Notes under the pieces: model-generated
Database searches by the model: none
Told to the model about the DNA's origin: nothing
Seen by the model: only the letters and a program-made list of their open reading frames with translations
In this document: positions 1 to 6,505 of the stretch, piece after piece
Numbering within the stretch: position 1 is the stretch's first letter
Layout: every line of letters starts with the position of its first letter
Translations under genes and position numbers: made by a program
Origin: JBBSUQ01 sp964389755
GTDB taxonomy: Bacteria > Bacteroidota > Bacteroidia > Flavobacteriales_D > Crocinitomicaceae
DNA length: 58,400 nt
Direction of reading: 5' to 3'
Assembly (NCBI GenBank): GCA_964389755.1
Contig: CAYMEW010000027.1
Span: 1 to 58,400, forward strand

Positions 1-93
1 GCTTCGTATTTAAGGTTATTGTGTTTATGGAGTTTTGCAAAGTGGGATTGCGTATTTGCGTTTTCGGTGACTGGTTTTAGGTTGTTGGTTTGC

Positions 94-112
94 TCTCCCT
101 CGGTGAGGGAGA
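94..112. other. Short perfect hairpin in gene-free left end
   Basis: TCTCCCTC and GAGGGAGA form an 8-bp stem with a GGT loop. A run of nine G residues follows at 131-139. The stretch 1-210 has no credible gene. The hairpin lies downstream of the minus-strand DUF1573 gene that ends at 211, but it is about 100 bases away and has no clear T run, so a terminator role is only possible. Confidence 0.3.
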
Positions 113-210
113 TGCAGAGGGAGATACAGAGGGGGGGGGATTGTAGTTAAAGCATAAAAGCTTCGGAAGAATGGTTTTGAAAAACAATTCATATGTGCGG
201 GAAAACCTGC

Positions 211-588
211 TTAGCGGGAGCGCGGGATAACGTATACTTTAAAGCGGAGGCGGAGTCGTTTTTTGGCGTTGGAGGCAATTTCGACCGTGCGATCCTGGAA
301 GTACCAGGTTCCCTCGGTGCGGAAGGTGACCGTTACAATACCGGTTTCACCGGGAAGGATGGGGTCGTCCGGTAATTTGGCCGAGGTACAGTCACAGGTA
401 ACACTGTATTCCGAAAGCACGAGCGGGACCTTTCCGGTATTCGTAATACGGAAATTGTGTGAAACGACTGCTCCTTCGGGCGTATCTTCGAACTTCCAGG
501 TACTTTTATCAATAGAAAATTCCGCTGACTGCGCGAAGCCGAAAGCGGAATTTATCAGGTAAAATATAATCAGTAATAAACGTTTCAT
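211..588 (-). CDS. DUF1573 domain protein, exported (third tandem copy)
   Basis: This 125-residue protein has an N-terminal signal peptide (hydrophobic stretch about residues 3-18, ending in GFAQ) followed by one DUF1573 domain. DUF1573 is an immunoglobulin-like fold common in secreted or surface proteins of Bacteroidota; its role is unknown. The typical core is visible: a segment with FRITNTG, the cysteine motif TCDCTS near the middle, and a late TVTFRTEG strand. It is the most diverged of three DUF1573 paralogs in a row on this strand (1178-1624, 625-1017, 211-588); the other two have SCGCTVP at the cysteine motif. Only 36 bases separate it from the upstream copy, so co-transcription is likely. 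Confidence 0.85.
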   Translation of the reverse strand: MKRLLLIIFYLINSAFGFAQSAEFSIDKSTWKFEDTPEGAVVSHNFRITNTGKVPLVLSEYSVTCDCTSAKLPDDPILPGETGIVTVTFRTEGTWYFQDRTVEIASNAKKRLRLRFKVYVIPRSR

Positions 589-624
589 AACCGTTATTTC
601 CGGTAAAACGCGAATTACGGTAAA

Positions 625-1017
625 TTATTCTTTGGGGAGTACCTGTCCTTTAATGTAGATCTTTTTCTCCGGCGTGTTGGTCGCATTGGAATAGATCGTT
701 ACGTATTTGCTAAAGTTACCGGTACGGTTGGTATCATAATGCACGGAGATCTTCGCTGTAGCACCCGGGGCGATCGGTTCTTTCGGCCAGGAAGGAACGG
801 TACATCCGCAGGATCCCTGCGCACGACTGATCACGAGCGGCTGATCACCTGTATTTTTAAATTCGAAGGTACATGTTCCGTCAGAACCGTTCTTAATTGT
901 ACCATAATCGTGCGTTTCTTCTTTAAATTCGATCTTCGCACCGGCATCCTGAGCCACGGCTTTTGAGAATATTGCTCCGGCGGCCACGAACAGGGATAAA
1001 ACTAAAGTCTTCATCAT
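625..1017 (-). CDS. DUF1573 domain protein, exported (second tandem copy)
   Basis: The 130-residue product has a signal peptide of about 22 residues (ending KAVAQ) and a single DUF1573 domain. Conserved pieces are HDYGTIKNGSDGTCTFEFKN, the SCGCTVP cysteine motif, a proline-rich PKEPIAPG turn, and a final strand ending in KGQVLPKE. It is very close in sequence to the copy at 1178-1624, including the same HDYGTIK, FEFKNTG and WPKEPIAPGA segments, so the two arose by duplication. The protein is expected in the periplasm or on the surface; no biochemical role is established for the family. Confidence 0.88.
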   Translation of the reverse strand: MMKTLVLSLFVAAGAIFSKAVAQDAGAKIEFKEETHDYGTIKNGSDGTCTFEFKNTGDQPLVISRAQGSCGCTVPSWPKEPIAPGATAKISVHYDTNRTGNFSKYVTIYSNATNTPEKKIYIKGQVLPKE

Positions 1018-1103
1018 ATCAATTTTGGTTTTTCCGTAAAGTTAGAGATTAGTAACGGTCAACCGGAAAGATTAACAAGACAATAACAACCTAAAGGTTT
1101 GAA

Positions 1104-1141
1104 TAAAAAAATTCCGCCCGCCGGCGAACCGGGGGCGGAAT
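1104..1141 (-). terminator. Rho-independent terminator after DUF1573 gene
   Basis: ATTCCGCCC (1111-1119) pairs with GGGCGGAAT (1133-1141). Inside it, CCGG (1121-1124) pairs with CCGG (1129-1132) around a four-base loop that reads TTCG on the minus strand, a very stable tetraloop. The minus-strand T run at 1105-1111 follows the stem. It lies just downstream of the copy at 1178-1624, which suggests that copy is transcribed apart from the next two. Confidence 0.85.
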
Positions 1142-1177
1142 CAGTGCTATAATTATGATCGCGAAAAATAGCCTTTC

Positions 1178-1624
1178 TTAGTTTGCCGGAGCTCCGGCAT
1201 TGTTTACCGGTGCACCACCTTCCGGCTGCGGAAGTACATTCCCTTTGATGCGAAGCGTTGCAGTCGGCTCGTTTACAGCATTAGACTGGATTGTTACGCT
1301 TTTGTTGATCGCACCCGGGCGTTTGGTGTCGTAACGTACGGTGATCGTTCCTTTTGCTCCCGGAGCGATCGGCTCTTTCGGCCATTCGGGTACGGTACAT
1401 CCGCAAGATCCTTTTGCATTCTGGATAATCAGCGGTGAGTTACCTGTATTTTTGAACTCGAAGGTACATGTACCGTCGGCTCCATACTTAATTGTTCCGT
1501 AATCGTGTACTTCTTTGCTGAACTCGATCTGAGCTCCCGATTGCGTAGAAGTCTGTGCATACAGTGCAGATGATGCCGTCGCAGCAACGAACATCATAAA
1601 GAGGGAAAATAATACTTTTTTCAT
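1178..1624 (-). CDS. DUF1573 domain protein, exported (first tandem copy)
   Basis: Starting at the ATG at 1622-1624, the protein has 148 residues with a clear signal peptide (MKKVLFSLF..., ending ALYAQ). A longer frame from 1663 would place 13 polar residues before the signal and is less likely. The DUF1573 domain follows with HDYGTIKYG, SCGCTVPEW, and RYDTKRPG motifs. A short Gly/Ala/Pro/Asn tail (GGAPVNNAGAPAN) ends the protein and is absent from its two neighbours. A TATATTTG promoter element lies about 37 bases upstream and a strong terminator follows, so it can be its own transcription unit. Confidence 0.88.
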   Translation of the reverse strand: MKKVLFSLFMMFVAATASSALYAQTSTQSGAQIEFSKEVHDYGTIKYGADGTCTFEFKNTGNSPLIIQNAKGSCGCTVPEWPKEPIAPGAKGTITVRYDTKRPGAINKSVTIQSNAVNEPTATLRIKGNVLPQPEGGAPVNNAGAPAN

Positions 1625-1660
1625 CTTTTTAGTTTTGGATAATTTTACAATAGTCAGTAT

Positions 1661-1668
1661 CAAATATA
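1661..1668 (-). promoter_or_regulatory. Bacteroidota -7 promoter element for first DUF1573 gene
   Basis: On the minus strand this reads TATATTTG, matching the Bacteroidota -7 consensus TAnnTTTG. It lies 36 bases before the ATG at 1624. I do not see a well-spaced -33 TTTG element. Confidence 0.45.
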
Positions 1669-1715
1669 GTGCAACTTTTCCAAAGGGACCTCATTTTAAC
1701 AGACTATTAACAGCC

Positions 1716-2276
1716 CTATTGCAGCGAATCAGCGGCCTCCGCCTCCCTATTTTGCAGGGTCATCCATTCTTCGCGAGACAGCTCCAGGTGTTGCAAACGA
1801 CCTTTGAGCGACCCGGCTTCTTCGGCACGCGGATTCTCCTGAAGATAGCGCTCAATGTAGTAACGCAGCTTTGCGGTATCGCGCGGTGTGATGAACATAT
1901 CGTAGTTCAGTATCTGGCTTTCGATGATCATATTCCGCTGCGGATAGTTCGGATACTTTGCAAGCAGCGTATCTCCGTACTTTGCAGAAAGCGCGTTGTC
2001 TCCCATCGCCGAATAAAGCATGTGCACGCGTTCGAGCATGACCGGTGCTTTCTGATGATCCGGGTAAGCGTGGTAAAAAAGCAATAATTTGTCCGCCAGG
2101 CGCTCCTGTTGCGCTTCAATCACCGAGAGATTGTCGTTCATCGAGTTCTGTGTCAGCGAATCCTCAAGCGTTTTAATTTGCTTCATGAGTTTATCGGGTG
2201 GCGGCGTTTTATCGCCACAGGAAGCCAGTACTAAGAACAGACAAGCCATTCCGAAGAGAGAAATGATCTTTAACAT
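1716..2276 (-). CDS. Lipoprotein with TPR-like helical repeats
   Basis: The 186-residue product has a lipoprotein signal (hydrophobic residues 3-17, lipobox VLASC with the Cys near 20). The rest is predicted helical, with pairs such as LLFYHAYPDHQKAPVMLERV and YGDTLLAKYPNYPQRNMIIE that look like tetratricopeptide repeats. TPR lipoproteins usually scaffold protein complexes at the membrane; no specific partner can be named here. The gene begins 2 bases after the stop of def and is probably the last gene of a ruvX-def-lipoprotein operon. Confidence 0.8.
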   Translation of the reverse strand: MLKIISLFGMACLFLVLASCGDKTPPPDKLMKQIKTLEDSLTQNSMNDNLSVIEAQQERLADKLLLFYHAYPDHQKAPVMLERVHMLYSAMGDNALSAKYGDTLLAKYPNYPQRNMIIESQILNYDMFITPRDTAKLRYYIERYLQENPRAEEAGSLKGRLQHLELSREEWMTLQNREAEAADSLQ

Positions 2277-2278
2277 GC

Positions 2279-2875
2279 TTATTTGATCTTTTTAATGAGG
2301 GGATATTTCATCTTGTAATCGACATCTACTTCTCCTTTTGAAATGTTTTGAAGTCGTTTGTTGAGCAGGCGTCTTTTCAGTGGCGACAGGCGATCCGTAA
2401 ACAGGATTCCTTCCACGTGATCGTATTCGTGCTGAATGATGCGTGCCGCGTAACCGCTGTATTTTTCTTCGTGAAATTCCCAGTTCTGATCGTAGTAAGA
2501 AATCGTAATTTCCTCGGGGCGGTATACTTCTTCACGGATTTTCGGAATGGAAAGACATCCTTCCTGGAAAGCCCATTCTTCGCCGTGCTCTTCCTCAATT
2601 ACGGGATTGATGAATACCTTTTTGAAGTTTTCCATACCGGCGGCTTTCGGATCTTCCTCTTCATCCTCTTCGCGTTCAGCAAAAGAACTTCCGTCGACTA
2701 CGAACAGGCGAACAGACAGACCAACCTGCGGTGCGGCAAGTCCCACTCCCTGTGCGTTATACATGGTCTCGAACATGTTATCAATGAGTTCGTCCAGCTT
2801 CGGATAATGCTTATCGATCTCCTCAGCTTCTTTTTTCAGAACCGTATCTCCGTATGCTACGATCGGTAAAATCAT
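2279..2875 (-). CDS. def: Peptide deformylase
   Basis: This enzyme removes the formyl group from the N-terminal methionine of new proteins in the cytosol, using a bound metal ion. All three family motifs are present: GVGLAAPQVG (about residues 43-52), EGCLSIP with metal ligand Cys107, and HEYDH with His149, catalytic Glu150 and His153. Length (198 residues from the ATG at 2873-2875) fits the family. The start at MILPIVAYGD matches the usual N terminus; an upstream in-frame extension from 2896 adds seven non-conserved residues. A strongly acidic insert (EREEDEEEDPK, about 67-77) sits where many Bacteroidota homologs also carry a variable loop. It lies between ruvX and a lipoprotein gene. Confidence 0.97.
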   Translation of the reverse strand: MILPIVAYGDTVLKKEAEEIDKHYPKLDELIDNMFETMYNAQGVGLAAPQVGLSVRLFVVDGSSFAEREEDEEEDPKAAGMENFKKVFINPVIEEEHGEEWAFQEGCLSIPKIREEVYRPEEITISYYDQNWEFHEEKYSGYAARIIQHEYDHVEGILFTDRLSPLKRRLLNKRLQNISKGEVDVDYKMKYPLIKKIK

Positions 2876-2936
2876 GGAATTGAAATTTGTTTGCAAAATT
2901 ACGCAATTTGCCTGAATCTACGGCAGTTCCGGGGTT

Positions 2937-3350
2937 TCATTTTACGCTTTCGAGGTAAGATTGCAGGATAATCGTGGCCGATATTTTGTCGATCAGTGCC
3001 TTATCCCTGCGCTTCGAGCGGGACAATCCGCCGTCTATCATCGTTTGAAAGGCCATTTTAGAAGTAAAGCGTTCATCCATGCGAATCACTTCAACCTGCG
3101 GGTATTTCTTGCGAAAGCGGGCCACGAATTCCGTGATCATGGCGGCAGATTCACTGGCTTCGTTGTTAAGCCTTTTGGGTTCCCCGACAACGACCTTATC
3201 CGTTTTATTCGCGGAAAAATACTGATCCAGGAAGCCGAACAATTGCTGCGTATCAACCGTTTGCAGGCCGAAGGCAAAGGTCTGCGTGTCGTCCGTCTCT
3301 GCAAGCCCCGTTCTTTTTTTCCCGTAATCGATCGCCAGTATTTTTCCCAT
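2937..3350 (-). CDS. ruvX: Putative pre-16S rRNA nuclease RuvX/YqgF
   Basis: This RNase H-fold protein belongs to the YqgF family, implicated in maturation of the 16S rRNA 5' end and originally proposed as a Holliday junction resolvase. Visible motifs are AIDYGKKRTGLAETD at the N terminus (first acidic metal ligand), VVGEPKRLNNE, MDERFTSK (second acidic residue), and DKISATIILQSYL near the C terminus (third). I chose the ATG at 3348-3350 because MGKILAIDYG matches homologs; an ATG two codons upstream (3356) is also possible. It heads the minus-strand group with def and is divergent from dapD. Confidence 0.92.
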   Translation of the reverse strand: MGKILAIDYGKKRTGLAETDDTQTFAFGLQTVDTQQLFGFLDQYFSANKTDKVVVGEPKRLNNEASESAAMITEFVARFRKKYPQVEVIRMDERFTSKMAFQTMIDGGLSRSKRRDKALIDKISATIILQSYLESVK

Positions 3351-3366
3351 GTTCATTCGTGTATTG

Positions 3367-3374
3367 CAAAGGTA
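3367..3374 (-). promoter_or_regulatory. -7 promoter element for ruvX-def
   Basis: The minus strand reads TACCTTTG, a match to TAnnTTTG, 16 bases upstream of the ruvX start. It shares the 90-base divergent region with the dapD promoter. No clear -33 element is seen. Confidence 0.45.
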
Positions 3375-3416
3375 GGCGGAAATCCGAAATGCGCGGCGCA
3401 GACCGCATAAAGTTGT

Positions 3417-3424
3417 TATTTTTG
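3417..3424 (+). promoter_or_regulatory. -7 promoter element for dapD
   Basis: TATTTTTG matches the Bacteroidota -7 consensus and ends 15 bases before the dapD ATG, which predicts a very short 5' leader. A -33 TTTG is not evident. Confidence 0.5.
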
Positions 3425-3439
3425 CAGTAAAAACAACTC

Positions 3440-4249
3440 ATGAGATCCATTATTGAAAGTGCCTGGGAAAACCGCGAACTTCTGAAAGAACCTGAAACGA
3501 TCGCTGCGATCAATTCGGTTATCGAAGATATCGACAAAGGTGTGTTGCGTGTTGCCGAACCTGCCGAAGACGGCAGCTGGACTGTCAATGAATGGGTCAA
3601 AAAAGCCGTTGTACTCTACTTCCCGATCCGCCAGATGGAAACCATCGAGGTGGGGCCGTTTGAGTTCCACGACAAGATGGCGCTCAAGCGAAACTATAAG
3701 GAACTGGGAGTACGCGTGGTACCACATGCCATTGCACGTTACGGGGCATACGTTGCTTCCGGCGTCATTATGATGCCTTCTTACATTAACATCGGGGCTT
3801 ACGTGGATTCGGGAACAATGGTCGACACCTGGGCAACGGTGGGTTCCTGCGCACAGATCGGCAAGAATGTACACCTCAGCGGCGGTGTGGGTATTGGCGG
3901 TGTACTTGAACCACTACAGGCAGCGCCCGTCATTATTGAGGACAATGCATTCATCGGTTCGCGCTGCATCGTGGTGGAAGGCGTGCGCGTGGGCAAAGAA
4001 GCCGTTCTCGGGGCCAACGTGGTACTAACCAAATCCACCCGCATTATTGACGTCAGCGGAAGCGAACCGAAGGAGCTGAAAGGATATGTCCCCGAACGTT
4101 CGGTAGTGATCCCCGGCTCTTACAGCAAACAGTTTCCCGCCGGCGAATACCAGGTTCCCTGTGCACTGATCATCGGTCACCGCAAACCTTCGACTGATCT
4201 CAAAACTTCGCTCAACGACGCCCTCCGCGAACATAACGTGGCCGTTTAG
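3440..4249 (+). CDS. dapD: Tetrahydrodipicolinate N-succinyltransferase
   Basis: DapD transfers a succinyl group from succinyl-CoA to tetrahydrodipicolinate in the succinylase branch of lysine and diaminopimelate synthesis, in the cytosol. The 269-residue protein has the expected N-terminal helical domain and a left-handed parallel beta-helix made of hexapeptide repeats (about residues 100-210, for example YVASGVIMMPSYINIGAYVD, GTMVDTWATVGSCAQIG, VHLSGGVGIGGVLEPL). The C-terminal IIGHRKPSTDLKTSLNDALR segment is typical. Length matches the family. Together with dapA at 46991-47878 it indicates a complete diaminopimelate supply for peptidoglycan, although the two genes are far apart. Confidence 0.97.
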   Translation: MRSIIESAWENRELLKEPETIAAINSVIEDIDKGVLRVAEPAEDGSWTVNEWVKKAVVLYFPIRQMETIEVGPFEFHDKMALKRNYKELGVRVVPHAIARYGAYVASGVIMMPSYINIGAYVDSGTMVDTWATVGSCAQIGKNVHLSGGVGIGGVLEPLQAAPVIIEDNAFIGSRCIVVEGVRVGKEAVLGANVVLTKSTRIIDVSGSEPKELKGYVPERSVVIPGSYSKQFPAGEYQVPCALIIGHRKPSTDLKTSLNDALREHNVAV

Positions 4250-4260
4250 TACAAATGCCG

Positions 4261-4284
4261 ACGGCCCTGTGAAAACAGGACCGT
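4261..4284. other. Hairpin after dapD
   Basis: ACGG-c-CCTGT and ACAGG-a-CCGT form a 9-bp stem with one mismatch around a GAAA loop, 12 bases after the dapD stop. No T run follows, so it is at best a weak or RNA-stabilising terminator between the convergent dapD and epimerase genes. Confidence 0.4.
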
Positions 4285-4329
4285 GACGATTCAGGTGGTT
4301 GTGCCAGGTTCAGCGAATGGAGCAAGAAT

Positions 4330-5250
4330 TCACTTTGTATGTAAAAGATCGGCAAGTGCTTTGCCGGCGGTTGGAAATTCGAATTCAAAACCTGCGTTCA
4401 GCAGTTTTTCGGGAAGCACGTAACGGCTTTTAAGTACCAGTTCCGTTTCCGTGCCGATGAGTGCGGCGCCTGGCTCCAGCAGGAACTTCGGCAACGGCAG
4501 CCCGAAGGGCATGTGCATATTCTGACGCAATAAGCGCATGAACTCTGCATTCTTCACAGGTTCCGGAGCGGAGAGGTTTACAGGTCCGTCCAGTTCGGAA
4601 TGCTCCAGGATAAAGCGGATGGCCCGGCAGAAATCGCGGATGTGGATAAAACTGAATTGCTGTTTGCCCTTCCCCATTTTACCACCCAGTCCGAGCCGCA
4701 CGAGGCGACGCATCGGAGTGAGCGCACCGTTTTGACCCAGCACGATCGCCGTCCGTATCGCCACGCGACGAATGCCCGGTAGTTCCGGCTTAAAGAAATG
4801 TGCTTCCCACTTCCGGCATACATCGACTGAAAACCCCGTACCGATCTCCCCTTTTGCTTCCGTCATACCCTGATCTTCCGAATGCCGATAGATCGTTGCG
4901 CTGGCCGCGTTGATCCAGATCTTCGGCGGGCGCTCCAGTTCGCGCAGTGCTGCGTGGAGACAATCCGTACTTTCAAGGCGGCTGGCGTAGATCGCTGCTT
5001 TATTTTTTTCGGTATAACGACAATCGACCGAACGGCCGGCGAGGTTGATGAGGACGTATGCTCCTTCCAGCACTTTTGTCCAGCCACCCACGTGTACGCC
5101 ATCCCAGACGTGCCAGGTAACTTCAGGTTCCGCAGCCCGGGGAATGTGACGTACAAGTGCGTGGACCTCGTATTCTTTACGAAGGTCTTTGAGGAGACTT
5201 CTTCCAAGGAAGCCGTTTGCAGCGGTGATGAAGATTTTCTTTTTATCCAT
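4330..5250 (-). CDS. TIGR01777-type SDR epimerase (YfcH-like)
   Basis: This 306-residue protein is an extended short-chain dehydrogenase/reductase of the TIGR01777 (YfcH) group: an N-terminal Rossmann fold with the nucleotide-binding stretch ITAANGFLGRSL, followed by NLAGRSV, and a C-terminal DUF1731-like segment (FLLEPGAALIGTETELVLKSRYVLPEKLLNAGFEF). The usual catalytic Tyr-x3-Lys is not obvious, which is common in this group; the natural substrate is unknown. The first conventional start is the ATG at 5248-5250. A near-perfect palindrome lies immediately upstream (5263-5280), and the gene for a GbsR/MarR regulator begins the same transcription unit 49 bases further upstream, so the regulator probably controls it. 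Confidence 0.9.
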   Translation of the reverse strand: MDKKKIFITAANGFLGRSLLKDLRKEYEVHALVRHIPRAAEPEVTWHVWDGVHVGGWTKVLEGAYVLINLAGRSVDCRYTEKNKAAIYASRLESTDCLHAALRELERPPKIWINAASATIYRHSEDQGMTEAKGEIGTGFSVDVCRKWEAHFFKPELPGIRRVAIRTAIVLGQNGALTPMRRLVRLGLGGKMGKGKQQFSFIHIRDFCRAIRFILEHSELDGPVNLSAPEPVKNAEFMRLLRQNMHMPFGLPLPKFLLEPGAALIGTETELVLKSRYVLPEKLLNAGFEFEFPTAGKALADLLHTK

Positions 5251-5262
5251 TACTTTTAAAAT

Positions 5263-5280
5263 TTTCAATATATTTTGAAA
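5263..5280. promoter_or_regulatory. Palindromic operator upstream of the epimerase gene
   Basis: The 18-mer TTTCAATATATTTTGAAA is a palindrome at 16 of 18 positions with arms TTTCAA and TTGAAA spaced by six bases. It sits 13 bases before the epimerase ATG. The same arms with the same spacing recur at 5820-5837 before the GbsR/MarR regulator gene. An inferred binding site for that regulator. Confidence 0.65.
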
Positions 5281-5298
5281 TGTATATTCAAAAAAAAA

Positions 5299-5799
5299 TC
5301 AGCGTTTTAATAATTTTGTGAGAACGCCCCAAACCACGTGTTCATCCGCACGAATCGCCGCGTCCGAAATACTGTCCATTCGATTAAGCAGGTGTTCCAG
5401 TTCGCCGATCAGTTGCACGAAATCCGCATCTTTCTGATCATGTTCTGCGGCCTTTAGTTGCTGCAATTGCTGACGTAGCGGTTCGATCTCGCGACGTTTC
5501 CGTTCGCGCACGATGCGTTTGGCCATTTCCCAGACATCCTTCTCCGCGCGAAAGAACTCCCGTCTGTCACCCGTTTTCAAGTCCTTATAGATCAGGTTCC
5601 AGGCCATCAGTTCTCGCAGGTTCATGTTTGCATTTCCGCGGGAGATCTGCAGTTTCTCCATCACATCTTCGGTGCACTGGCTGTCAGCCGAAACAAGTAA
5701 GAGTGCGTGCACCTGTGCCATGGAACGGCTGATCCCCCAACTGGTACCGATGTTCCCCCACAGTTTCACAAATTCTTCTTTGGCCTGTTCGACGTTCAT
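5299..5799 (-). CDS. GbsR/MarR family transcriptional regulator
   Basis: The 166-residue protein is a winged helix-turn-helix regulator of the GbsR/MarR type. The N-terminal helix pattern EEFVKLWGNIGTSWGISRSMAQVHALL and the recognition region EDVMEKLQISRGNANMNLRELMAWNLIYK are characteristic; the wing has GDRREFF. The C-terminal half is a long charged helix (RIVRERKRREIEPLRQQLQQL) likely used for dimerisation. The gene is followed at 49 bases by the epimerase gene and faces a DUF2652 gene across a divergent region holding palindrome 5820-5837. Repression of its own promoter and of the epimerase is a reasonable inference. The ligand is unknown; GbsR relatives respond to choline-type compounds, but nothing here points to that. 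Confidence 0.92.
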   Translation of the reverse strand: MNVEQAKEEFVKLWGNIGTSWGISRSMAQVHALLLVSADSQCTEDVMEKLQISRGNANMNLRELMAWNLIYKDLKTGDRREFFRAEKDVWEMAKRIVRERKRREIEPLRQQLQQLKAAEHDQKDADFVQLIGELEHLLNRMDSISDAAIRADEHVVWGVLTKLLKR

Positions 5800-5803
5800 G
5801 CTT

Positions 5804-5811
5804 CAAATATA
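5804..5811 (-). promoter_or_regulatory. -7 element of the GbsR/MarR regulator gene
   Basis: The minus strand reads TATATTTG, four bases before the ATG at 5799. With normal initiation distance the transcript would start at or next to the AUG, giving a leaderless mRNA. The palindrome 5820-5837 lies just upstream, where a bound repressor could block polymerase. Confidence 0.5.
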
Positions 5812-5819
5812 TACAAAAC

Positions 5820-5837
5820 TTTCAATATAATTTGAAA
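5820..5837. promoter_or_regulatory. Palindromic operator between regulator and DUF2652 genes
   Basis: TTTCAATATAATTTGAAA has the same TTTCAA-N6-TTGAAA arms as the site at 5263-5280. It lies 21 bases upstream of the regulator start and 57 bases upstream of the DUF2652 start, so a bound regulator could affect both divergent genes. Confidence 0.6.
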
Positions 5838-5894
5838 ATAAAACTTTTTTTTCATTTAAACTTAAGCTTCGGTTTAATTGTTACGGAAAGTAAT

Positions 5895-6467
5895 ATGCAA
5901 CACATGGAAGAAAAAAATATTTTTATGTACATCCCCGACATTACGGGATATACCGAACTGATCACTTCCTGGGACGATCCGCGAAGCCGTAAATTCGTAG
6001 AACGCATCCTGAAAGCGATCGTTGATCACAACGAACTGGATCTAACTGTTTCAGACATTATGGGGGATGCTGTTTTCTTCTATTCGACCAAACAGGTACC
6101 GGGCATTGAACAACTGATCAGACAATCATCACATATTCACAAGGCTGTGAAAGAGGTTATGCACGAACTCGAAGATGAGTTGCAGGACAAAAAACTAAAA
6201 GACTGTATCCGGAACCTCGGGCTGAAATTCATTGCGCACCTGGGCGAAGGCCGCGTAAGTGATATCGACAGTCATTCACAGATCATCGGGAAAGCCGTGA
6301 TCGAATCCTACAAATTGCTGAAGAACTCCATTCCGCTGAGCGATTACCTGTTGATGTCCGACAACTATTTTGCAACGGCAAAAGCTGCCGAAGGTTTGAA
6401 TTTCCTGTCCGGTAAGGACGATTTCGAACATGTGGGAGAGATCTCCTACAAGATCTACGGTTTGTAA
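5895..6467 (+). CDS. DUF2652 protein with nucleotide-cyclase-like motifs
   Basis: The 190-residue product belongs to the DUF2652 family, which resembles the class III nucleotide cyclase fold. The opening FMYIPDITGYTEL parallels the cyclase beta-1 motif with its metal-binding Asp, and DIMGDAVFFY parallels the second metal site (GD). The cyclase motif GxxVNxAxR is altered to GKAVIESYK, so the transition-state Asn and Arg are missing; catalytic activity is therefore uncertain. No signal peptide is seen from the ATG at 5895 (a second ATG is at 5904; an upstream TTG at 5832 falls in the operator). It converges on a gene for an HD plus Pycsar-type membrane effector protein, an arrangement worth noting. 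Confidence 0.82.
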   Translation: MQHMEEKNIFMYIPDITGYTELITSWDDPRSRKFVERILKAIVDHNELDLTVSDIMGDAVFFYSTKQVPGIEQLIRQSSHIHKAVKEVMHELEDELQDKKLKDCIRNLGLKFIAHLGEGRVSDIDSHSQIIGKAVIESYKLLKNSIPLSDYLLMSDNYFATAKAAEGLNFLSGKDDFEHVGEISYKIYGL

Positions 6468-6479
6468 GAATCTCTGAAA

Positions 6480-6505
6480 TCCTTTCCCTGCTTACAGGGA
6501 AAGGA
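6480..6505. terminator. Symmetrical hairpin between convergent genes
   Basis: TCCTTTCCCTG (6480-6490) pairs perfectly with CAGGGAAAGGA (6495-6505), an 11-bp stem with loop CTTA. The loop carries the stop codon of the minus-strand HD/PycTM gene, so the right arm is coding. It could terminate both converging transcripts, but no T run follows on either strand. Confidence 0.5.

Noticed and set aside
131..139. Run of nine G residues as a phase-variation tract
   Set aside because: It is not inside or just before any recognised start codon, so slippage would have no visible target.
3416..3874. 152-codon open frame antisense to dapD
   Set aside because: It lies wholly across the well-supported dapD gene and its upstream part; the product has no recognisable domain.
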